From positions 5,892,501 through 5,956,500 of the forward strand of contig OX438760.1 of assembly GCA_949316235.1 (NCBI GenBank): a stretch of 64,000 nucleotides of DNA, written 5' to 3'. The notes below the pieces were generated by a model. The model was given only the letters and a program-made list of their open reading frames with translations, made no database searches and was not told the origin of the DNA. A program made the position numbers and the translations under genes. This DNA is from Oegoconia quadripuncta (Eukaryota; Arthropoda; Insecta; Lepidoptera; Autostichidae). Shown here piece by piece: positions 56,028 through 64,000 of the stretch; the stretch's first letter is position 1; the number at the start of each line of letters is the position of its first letter.

Positions 56028-57380
56028 GTGGGTTGTGCGATTTGTAAGGTCATTATTAGGTAAATTTGTAGCACTGTGCGTGCAGGTGGATTGTAGCGAA
56101 GTGCACGAAATCGCTGCGGTTTCGTCACGACTGCAGGCGCCTGGCTGGTGTGCATTACAAAAATGCAATATATTTACATACTAAACTAACAGTATTGTTG
56201 AACCTATTCAAAGTCGTGACCCAGCGTAATAATGAGTTAGAAATACTGAACCATCTTTGTGTCCTTTCAATAGGTGATGTTGACAACAAAAAAAAACCTT
56301 ATAAATACCCTTAACTACACAATGCCATCCATGATACATTGGTGTACTTAACACGCGTTAACTTCTCTCTACCAGCTTTTATGTATTTTTTATAATTACA
56401 CTTTTGCCTTTTTTGGTTGTCTTAATAGACAGAAACATTACCATAGTGTTGCAATACCATATTGAGCTAAGATTTTGGTCAGGTGCAGCAATAATAGTGC
56501 AATACTGATGGGCTCTGCTGGGCTTGCTGTGGAGTTGCGCGACATTGACATCACACCACCCCACCACCACTAACGACAACACCTTCACACACGATAATCA
56601 CAATGAATTAACATAACTTCAATTACCTAAGTTTTTGTTCATGTTTTTTTGTTAATACATAATGTTTGGTATGAACTCATCATACTAAATGTTACATACT
56701 TACAGTTTTAAATTCTCATTTAATGCTTACGCGTGTGAGAGGGTTGTTGAAGCTAGAGTTGGTAACATTGATATTAAAGTTTTATGGAATAAACCGGACT
56801 TAATTATAAAATATTTATTGTGGTTTAGTTGGTCAGAAATAATTTCAAGTTTACTGATGAAAGTATATTTGTAAATGGAAGAATAGTTTATTACTCAATG
56901 CCTGAACAGATTTGTGATATTACCTATCCCACACCCTTGATAGAACTTATTGGTTTCCTTTCGCTCAACAAAAAATTTACTAAATTCTCTCCTTACGGCT
57001 TCTCTTTACTTTGATGGCAAAAATTTAAATAGACTATAGATGTTAGTTCTCTTAAATAATATAGGTTACTGAATAACCCACATATTATTAAGTATTACAG
57101 TTTATTAGTTTGATAATAAATTGATTAGAAAGTGAAATGCTGTCTGTTGTAGTGTTCGCTAGACACAAGTTATGAAATAATTGGAAAACTTTCACTTTTT
57201 TATCTTTATTAGACACAATCATTGTCAAAGACATGTCCAAGAGAGTGTTCTGTTCTTTGTTATTAGAAACAATTTAACCACTTCCACATTTTGCAGACTT
57301 TATCTTCATTGACTTTCTAGTGAACTACTGACTTTTTAAGTTATTTATTAACGGATAGAGAAGAGACATAGAAGTAATGT

Positions 57381-57716
57381 AACTGCCTCCATGGCTCAAT
57401 GTAAACAACATTGGGTTTACGATTCGGAGGTCGCGGGTTCGATCTCTAGCCGGGTACATGTTAAAGTACTCCGTTAGGTTGGTGGTAGGGCATTTTAAAT
57501 GTCCGCCTGGCTAGCTACCACCATTTTATCTAAATCTGCCACCAAGCAGCAATGTTAATAGTATTGTTGTGTTCCGTTTGTTAAAGATAAGATAGCCAGT
57601 CCCCCAAATGTGTTGGGGTTTCCGGGTCAGTACGCTTCCACCTTCGACCTCATCTTCACTTAACATCAAGTGTGATTGAGGCCAAGTAACAATCCGTTGT
57701 GCATAAAAAAAAAAAG
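57381..57716 (+). mobile_element. SINE-A, full length
   Basis: tRNA-like head, body and A-rich tail, lying in the RILPL intron. Confidence 0.88.
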
Positions 57717-57799
57717 AAAAAGTATTTGTGATTCTGACACAGCTCAGTGCATTAATAAATGTAGTAAGTAAGTAGTAGAAGTGACAGTAGGCAGGACAC

Positions 57800-58020
57800 A
57801 ATGCTTAGGACTGATAGTGATCAGGGTATAAAAATTCTAGAGTGGAGAGTACATAGCAGCAAGCACAGCATGACTCATCCACTCGCAGTTGGATGGAGGA
57901 CCCAATGAAGGTTGCATGAAATTGCTGGATGCAGCGCTTCCTTCCGGTCACTCTGGAAAAATATGTAAGAGGCTCATGTTCAGCAGTGGACATCCTGTGG
58001 CTGATACGATGATGGAATTA
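57800..58020 (+). pseudogene. RTE-like LINE 3' end (VQQWTxxG family)
   Basis: A broken reading recalls the ARRWxDDI ... RSLWK ... HVQQWTSCG tail of RTE-like LINEs, ending in GATACGATGATGG. Related 3' pieces lie at 44143-44255, 45078-45165 and 59972-60095. Confidence 0.55.
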
Positions 58021-58159
58021 ATAAATTCATGAATTGAACAGTTGCTGGGTCGAATCTTACTAAGGATGAGTTTGTGTGATAAATGCAAACATTCCCCAGT
58101 CATACAAAAAGAAATAAATAAATATCTTGGGCGCACTTACTTACACCCAATCATCTACT

Positions 58160-58300
58160 CTTAAAATAAGCAAAGCTTGTATTATGTATACTAGATAATG
58201 GAAAGATACATAAATATTTAAATAAACATCCATGACTCGAGAATAAATGTTCATATTCACGACACGATATTTGGGACAAGATGATGGGTGTTAGTGTCCG
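58160..58300 (-). mobile_element. SINE-B-like fragment
   Basis: AAGCTTGTATTATG and ATCCATGACTCGAGAATAAATG resemble the SINE-B body; the head is absent. Confidence 0.5.
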
Positions 58301-58555
58301 AAATATTTATTTATTTATAATATTTTTTGTAGCGAGTCAATGGCAAAAAGATCAAATTCTTGAGGATCGGAATGTGGCCACTTTATTTATTATATTTAGT
58401 TATATTCATTGTCATTTAGGTAGGTACTATGCGGATCGTATTGCACAGCTTAACTTATAAAATGTCCCGTGAGTTATATGAGCTATGCATCGACTTTTAC
58501 ATATGCTATTAATGTTTGGTCTACTACTATTTATAAATACCGCCCCCGGTTTCGC

Positions 58556-58890
58556 ACGGGTGCAGTTAATCATCATTATCAACAGCGTTACTGTTAGAAT
58601 ACAGCATCCTCTCACCAGGAGAGGGTATACTCTACCACACGGGCCCAGTGCGGATTGGTGGATTCGTGTCAGACTAGTGGCCACCTGAGTCAATGTTTTT
58701 AATCCACCGACTTGACTTTACGACTGCCTTCAATTGGATACAACTGGAAACTGGCTTAACGTGCCTTCTGAAGCAAGGCAACACTCGTATTAAAATGTCT
58801 TTAGAGATCACCCATCTAAGGTATGACCGCGCCAGACATTGCTTAAATTTGCTAATCGAAAACGAATAGCGAATGCGACTGCGCCACGAG
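58556..58890 (-). mobile_element. 5S rRNA-derived SINE
   Basis: On the minus strand AAATTTAAGCAATGTCTGG, CGCGGTCATACCTTAGATGG and GGTGATC follow the insect 5S rRNA promoter region (AAATTAAGCA ... TACTTAGATGGGGGACC). A SINE body (CACGTTAAGCC, CCAATTGAAGGCAGTC) and a GATGAT-type tail follow. It forms an inverted pair with 59095-59428. Confidence 0.75.
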
Positions 58891-59094
58891 TGCTTTTACT
58901 TTCTATGAATATATGTAAAACTTCCAGAAGAAATTCTCTTAAATATATTTAAAACTGTATCAAAATCCGTTTACATAGTTTAGAATAGAGATACGCAACT
59001 TTGTTATTGTTAGTAAAATTACTAATTTGACTAATTTAGTAATATAATATGTCCATGTTTGAATAACGAGTCCTAATTAGTAACTACTAATGAC

Positions 59095-59428
59095 CTAATA
59101 CGAATACCTAATTTGGGGCAGTCACATTCGCTATTCGTTTTCGATTAGCGAAGTTAAGCGATTTCTGGCGCACTGACAGCGGGTATATTGGATGGGTGAC
59201 CACTAGTGCCATTTTAATACGAGTATTTCTGTGCTGCTATGGCACGTTAAATAGTCGGTCCCGGTTGTTTTCAATCGAAGGCAGTCTTTAAGTCAAGTTG
59301 TTGGCCTATATGGGCGGCTTAAAAGCACTGTCAGGTACTAGTCCGGCACAAATCACCAATTCGAACTCTCGCGCCCTCTCCCAGTGAGAAGAGGCTGTGC
59401 CCCAACAGTGGGGACGTGTAAGGATGAT
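59095..59428 (+). mobile_element. 5S rRNA-derived SINE
   Basis: GCGAAGTTAAGCGATTTCTGG, then GTATATTGGATGGGTGACC, match the 5S internal promoter. The body GGCACGTTAAATAGTCGGTC and the tail AAGGATGATGA match the reversed copy at 58556-58890. Confidence 0.78.
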
Positions 59429-59644
59429 GAAAGCAGTCTTTGTGTATGAGAATGAGGATTCAAGCAACACGTGACGCAAGAACGCTAATTTAGAATTGAA
59501 TAGCTTTTAAACTACAGTGGTTCCCATTTATTGCCCCATTTGGCACTGTTTTAGCACAAATTTTCGAACTAAGTAGCTGAATTCCACTTTTGTAATCTAG
59601 CATAACATAGATACGTCAAATAAAGAGTCCTATTCATTTTACAA

Positions 59645-59970
59645 CCGCCTCCGTGGCTCAATGTAAACAACATAGGGTTTACGATTCAGAGGTCGCGGGT
59701 TCGATCCCCAGCGGGGTACATGTTTAGTACTCGGGTTGGTTGGTGGTAGGGCATTTTAAATGTCCGCCTGGCTAGCTACCACCATCTTGTCTAAATTGCT
59801 GCCAAACAGCAATGTTAATAGCATTGTTGTGTTCCGGTTGTCAGAGATAAGATAGCCAGTTCCCCAAATATTTGGGTTTCCGGGTCAGTACGCTTCCACC
59901 TTCGGCCTCATCTTCACTTAACATCAGGTGTGATTGAGGTCAAGTGCTAACCCTTTGTGCATAAAAAAAA
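59645..59970 (+). mobile_element. SINE-A, full length
   Basis: Intact A box and B box; ends GTGCATAAAAAAAAA. Confidence 0.88.
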
Positions 59971-59971
59971 A

Positions 59972-60095
59972 GTCAAGCGCGAAGTCGCTATTTGCAGGTC
60001 GCTTCCAACCGGTCGCATTGGTCTATTGTTGAGACCTATGCTCAGCAGTAGACGTCCTTTGGGTGATATGATGATGATTTTATATGGACATGGTG
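59972..60095 (+). mobile_element. RTE-like LINE 3' end
   Basis: CGCTTCCAACCGGTCGCA, GACCTATGCTCAGCAGTAG and a GATATGATGATGA tail, directly after a SINE-A copy. Confidence 0.55.
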
Positions 60096-60889
60096 TTCGT
60101 TAGTTCATAATGTAATCTTAATTCGATCCGACTCCGAGGGTCGAATCCTATGTTTTCGACTGTTAATAAGTCCAGTCGTCCCAGGATATAAATATTGGCT
60201 CAAGTCGGATGTTTCACGGAATCGAATTCACGTGATTTGTGACATTAGTAACATAAATTACCTAATCCAAATTATAAAGTATTAATTATAATCCATTCTA
60301 AATTGTAAGATAGGTAAGATAAAACAAACTAATCATAAATATTATACATTAATTTTGTTAAACACACAAGCAGAAAGAATTACAATGATTTATTAATAGG
60401 GATTAAGTAGAGTAATATATTGCTATCTCTGAAATAGTTAAAACAGGAAATTAATATTTTTTGAGGATAAATGGTTGGTTTTTTGGTAGTGTGACCTCGG
60501 ACTTTTGGAAGTAACGCTATAACTAATAGGTATAATTTTAAACCCCCGATGCAAAAAGGTGTCTGTCTGTCTTTGGGATTAGCGCCGAAACTGCTGATTT
60601 GAAAACTTTTTTATTTTTGAAAGCTGGTTCACGGAAACCGATACAGCCGGCGTCATACCTAATATAAGAGGGTTATTTTACGTGATTAATGGCAGCATGT
60701 TGGATTTTGAAGCTGTACTATCCTCAGTTATCTAAAATGATGTTCTAGACAAGAGGGTCAATTCACAGAAGTACGGTTAATATAGCTTGAATAGTCATCA
60801 CGCTACTATCAGTCATATAAAATAACCCAGTATGACTAAGTCTGAAAGATACAATCATGAATAATTCGAACACATACGCCAGTTATCTT

Positions 60890-61208
60890 TGTTTATGCGC
60901 AACGGTTTAACGCTTGACCTCAATCACACCTGATGTTTAGTGAGGATGTGGCCGAGGGTGGAAGAGTACTGACCCGGAAACCCCATCTTATTTGGGGGAC
61001 TGGCTATCTTATCTCTGACAACCAGAACACAATAATGCTATTAATATTGCGGTATGGCAGCAGACTTAGATAAGATGGTGGTAGCTATCCAGGCGGATAT
61101 TAAAAAAACCACCAACCGAAGTACTAAACATATACCCCGCTGGTGATCGCACCCGCGACCTCCGATTCGTAAACCCTATATTGTTTACATTGAGCCACGG
61201 TGGCGGTT
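60890..61208 (-). mobile_element. SINE-A, full length, diverged
   Basis: The reverse B box is altered (GGTGATCGCACCCGC); the rest is collinear with the family. Confidence 0.82.
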
Positions 61209-61479
61209 AGAAATCTAATTTATATATAGGTGTAAAAAAAACACGTCCTTACATTTAATCGTCGCCAGAATTCACGACCGATAGATCTAGTATACTACCG
61301 CCATAATGTGATACATGTGTTGCATTTGGAGCCCGACTTTTGCTCTCGCGCATAAGTGTGGAAACGATAGAATACATTCGTATTCTTATTCGTAGATCCA
61401 CATTACCCGCTTCCACACTCCTCCCACTGCAACTCCTGTAAGCCAGGATCAACAGTGGTACTCTGCACGCCGCCTACTG

Positions 61480-62946
61480 CACTGAGCGAAAAACTAACAA
61501 AAATCCTTTAATTATTACTAAAATAATACTAAATCCGAGGACAACAAGTGCTCTCTAACAATTATGAATCGAGTTTTGTTAATATAATTAGTAAATATTA
61601 CAAGTAATACTTTAGTAATTTCAAGAACTAGATATAGTAAACGCGAAATGATGACGTCATGTAGCAATACTAACTGTTTTGTAAAATTAAGAGTATATTA
61701 GTAATATCCGAATTGATGACGTCATAGACAAATACTAACTGTTTTGTAATTTTAAGTGTTAATATTACTAATTTTTAGTTTATTTTAGGATTCGTTATGT
61801 AATTCTAACTAAAGTGATGTAGTTTTAGTAGGTAATTGATGTAGTTTAGTAATTATAGTAAAAACTTATAGAGGTGTTATAGAGGTGTCGAAAGATTTAG
61901 GGGTTTGATTAGGTATATTCGTAAATGTAATTTTTGACGAATATCAAAAAGAATCATTTTCGACCCCTCTATTACCTGCAACTTTTCTAAGTTTTTACTA
62001 TAATAAGCTACTGAATGAAATACACATACACTTTTTCTTATTTTATTTTACTTTTAGAATAATATAATAATAAAATAATACTTTTAGAACATTCGTAAAT
62101 ATAATCTAATTACCATACCAATGAAACCATACCATGTCACTGAGACCCCATTTCTTTAAAAGATCTCTGGTGAGATTGTCCATTTTGTTTCTTCACTGAT
62201 GACGTATATTTTTAGCACAAAGATTGAACCTACCTGTGTACCTACTTATTTGAAAGTGCGAAAAAGAATACACAACTGCAAATTTGGTCGTTTTTTATGA
62301 AGTTAACATGATAACTGCGCAATTAATTTGAGTATTTACTCAAATTAATTGCGCAGTTACCATCTTTTTATTTTTTTACAAAATTGATAAACTAACGTAT
62401 CGTCTCAAGCGCATGCGATCTAAAAATGGCAGTCGGGAATGCCCCGCCCGCGCCCGCAACACCCCGCATGTCTCATCAAAACCGCCGCATAAACAAAACT
62501 CACATTAGAAATTGGAAATGGTTACTTGGAATTACAAATGAGATTATTATCACTATATAATAATGAATACTTTGGTAATTTCAAGTACACCAATATGTAA
62601 TAACAAAAAACGTTGTTTGTTAACATTACTAAAGTTTGTAATGGTGCCATGTAAAATCCTTTTCTTGTAACTACAAATGAGTTTTTTTATAGATACTAAG
62701 TTGATTTACCAAAATTACAAAATCTTGATAATATTTACTATGATGTGCAATAACCATGAAAATTTGTAATATCTTACATTTACTAAAACCGAATTTTAGA
62801 AATTACATTTCCAAATACTAAGCTTTTGATAAAAAATATTAATAATTACAATTACAGCAAAACTTTTGTAAGTAACATTAAAACTTAGTTTTTTCCTCTC
62901 ATACAAAACAGTTTTTTAATTTCTGGTAGTGTCTTTTTTCTCAGTG
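61480..62946. mobile_element. 1.47-kb transposon with CACTGAG termini and TG target duplication
   Basis: The left end CACTGAGCGAAAAA and reversed right end CACTGAGAAAAAAG are flanked by TG on both sides. The interrupted repeat (61385-61479 + 62949-63065) matches the uninterrupted copy at 300-520, where CCTACTGAAGG is continuous. The interior is AT-rich and non-coding. It holds two TGACGTCA-centred repeats (61650-61685, 61717-61752), a weak hairpin (61855-62000) and a perfect palindrome at 62312-62359. Short CACTG-type ends with a 2-bp duplication suggest a non-autonomous CMC/EnSpm-like element; this class call is inference. Confidence 0.7.
62312..62359. repeat. Perfect palindrome, 23-bp arms, 2-nt centre
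   Basis: TAACTGCGCAATTAATTTGA (first 20 of 23) and its exact reverse complement flank TT. Confidence 0.9.
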
Positions 62947-63101
62947 TGAAGGTAGACGGTGCCCTGCGTGTCTCTATTGCTACCTTGGGCCCCAGACTAA
63001 TTAAAGAAGAGTTAAAGGTGTTAAGTAGGAAAGAGTTTCACACCTTCCTCTCGGCAAATGGGAGTGTAGCTAATTGAATTCAAAATCAACCATAAGATTT
63101 A

Positions 63102-63428
63102 TATACCGAATGAGTTTTTTTACCCTAAGGAAAAAAAATCGGGTATATTAGGTAAGTGAAATAGAAGGTATTGGCATAGGTAGATTTTTTTTTTCTAAAA
63201 CTACATTGAATAAAGCGTTTACTGTGTCATTTGACGGCCGCATTTGTAGCTTATTCCACATAATTACAACACTAAATTAAATAAATCAATAAAACTTGGA
63301 GAAAATATGAGTTCCTAATAAATTTCGTATGATATCTTCGAATCCCGCCAGTCGCATATCAATCTGAGGCCGGCGCGTGAATTTTTGAAAAAAAAAATGC
63401 CCTATTTTTTTCTTACGGTAAAAAAACC
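63102..63428. mobile_element. Mariner-type MITE (TATACCGAATGAG family)
   Basis: The left end is intact and the right terminal inverted repeat is shortened after ACGGTAAAAAAAC. Confidence 0.78.
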
Positions 63429-63814
63429 ACAAATGTCCACAAACCTATGTATATCCACAGTAACATCTACTACATTAATCGATGGCCGCATGCGGCGCGG
63501 CGATCGATTCATACAGTCGGCTGAGTACTATATACGTAACAGCAACATTCACAATTGATTAATCGGATTGACCATAATATCCTCTCCGCGTGCGTGACCA
63601 GTAATATACTGGAACTTCGCCCTTTGCTGCATTTCTGAAACCCTATTTTAAAATCAAGAAGCTCTAGACTCTACCCTTAGTTCTTTTTTTATTAGTACGT
63701 TTAACAGACACTTCGTTAATCATCTTTTCTCTTAACGCATATTAAAGAGCTAGGTAAATCATTTTTCCCTCGAAGCGGGACATCCACAGATATTATGTAG
63801 GTACATACATACAT

Positions 63815-64000
63815 TCACATTTCCTGTTTCCCGTAGGGGTAGGCAGAGACCACAGACTTCCACTTGCTACGATCCTGACATACCTCTTTTGCTTCATTCA
63901 CTCTCATGATTTTGTTCATACATGCTCGTCGGTTTAGGGTACTCTTGACTTGGCATTTCTTTAAGACGTCCCCGATTCGATCATGGTATTATGTCAAATT
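63815..64000 (-). pseudogene. LINE ORF2 C-terminal fragment, cut by the window edge
   Basis: It has the same words as 21862-22230 (DRSKWESV, the NRRACM-like block and the DQIGDVLKK region) in reverse orientation with scattered substitutions. It continues past position 64000. Confidence 0.65.

Larger units (their letters stand above)
56028..64000 (+). other. RILPL first intron (open to the right)
   Basis: It starts at the GTGGGT donor. It holds SINE-A, SINE-B, 5S-SINEs, the CACTGAG element and MITEs. 56030-57380 and 60100-60890 are AT-rich without recognised exons. No coding segment resembling RILPL exon 2 was found. Confidence 0.65.

Noticed and set aside
59130..59180. Possible functional 5S rRNA gene
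   Set aside because: Only the internal promoter part resembles 5S; the flanks are SINE body and the copy is degenerate.
1..64000. CRISPR array, phage or bacterial island
   Set aside because: No regularly spaced repeats with unique spacers, no operons and no Shine-Dalgarno-driven gene runs; spliced genes and SINEs show a eukaryotic genome.

Overview
This is an AT-rich insect nuclear genome segment, almost certainly from a moth or butterfly (Lepidoptera). The evidence is a set of spliced animal-type exons with GT/AG junctions lying in a dense field of repeats typical of Lepidoptera: tRNA-derived and 5S-rRNA-derived SINEs, many 5'-truncated non-LTR retrotransposons, Helitron-like non-autonomous elements ending near GCTAGT, and several foldback (MITE) families. 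No bacterial operons, CRISPR arrays, rRNA genes or intact functional tRNA genes are visible.

Host genes. (1) A rabphilin-3A/Noc2-like Rab effector (Rph) lies on the minus strand. Five exons were assembled by eye: 50763-50696, 37450-37305, 35315-35171, 23423-23273 and 20903-20775. All four junctions have matching phases. Together they give 213 codons: start Met, the CPNDRQ motif, the Rab-binding helix, the four-CxxC zinc finger and the start of the linker. The C2-domain part, if present, lies to the left of the window. (2) A RILP-like (RILPL) first coding exon lies on the plus strand at 55728-56027 and carries an RH1 domain; the rest of that gene lies to the right. The two Rab-effector genes are head-to-head, about 5 kb apart. 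(3) Between them, at 52.9-53.6 kb, is a LanC-like (LANCL) exon fragment. Part of it is duplicated as an exact inverted repeat (231-bp arms, 168-bp spacer), followed by a second short hairpin and an OTU-domain fragment.

Mobile DNA. The largest element is an almost full-length CR1/Jockey-group non-LTR retrotransposon at about 23.75-28.38 kb (plus strand), inside Rph intron 3. It has an ORF1 with a coiled coil and an SGNH-like domain, and an ORF2 with endonuclease and reverse transcriptase. Each ORF carries one disabling frameshift. The ORF1/ORF2 junction has a T_TTA_AAT heptamer directly before the ORF1 stop, in the right frame for -1 frameshifting. The rest of the window is a nest of SINEs, LINE 3' ends and MITEs. 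Particular spots are 36.7-37.2 kb (MITE inside an inverted MITE pair), 43.1-45.2 kb (transposon nest with a large palindrome), 58.5-59.4 kb (inverted pair of 5S-derived SINEs) and 61.48-62.95 kb (a 1.47-kb element with CACTGAG termini and an empty-site counterpart at about 0.39 kb).

Layout: 1-20.7 kb, repeats, probably part of or downstream of Rph; 20.8-50.8 kb, the Rph exons and TE-filled introns; 50.8-55.7 kb, divergent intergenic region with the LANCL inverted repeat and a GC-rich hairpin segment; 55.7-64 kb, RILPL exon and its TE-rich first intron. Calls rest on reading the sequence and on recognised family motifs; repeat borders are approximate unless stated.
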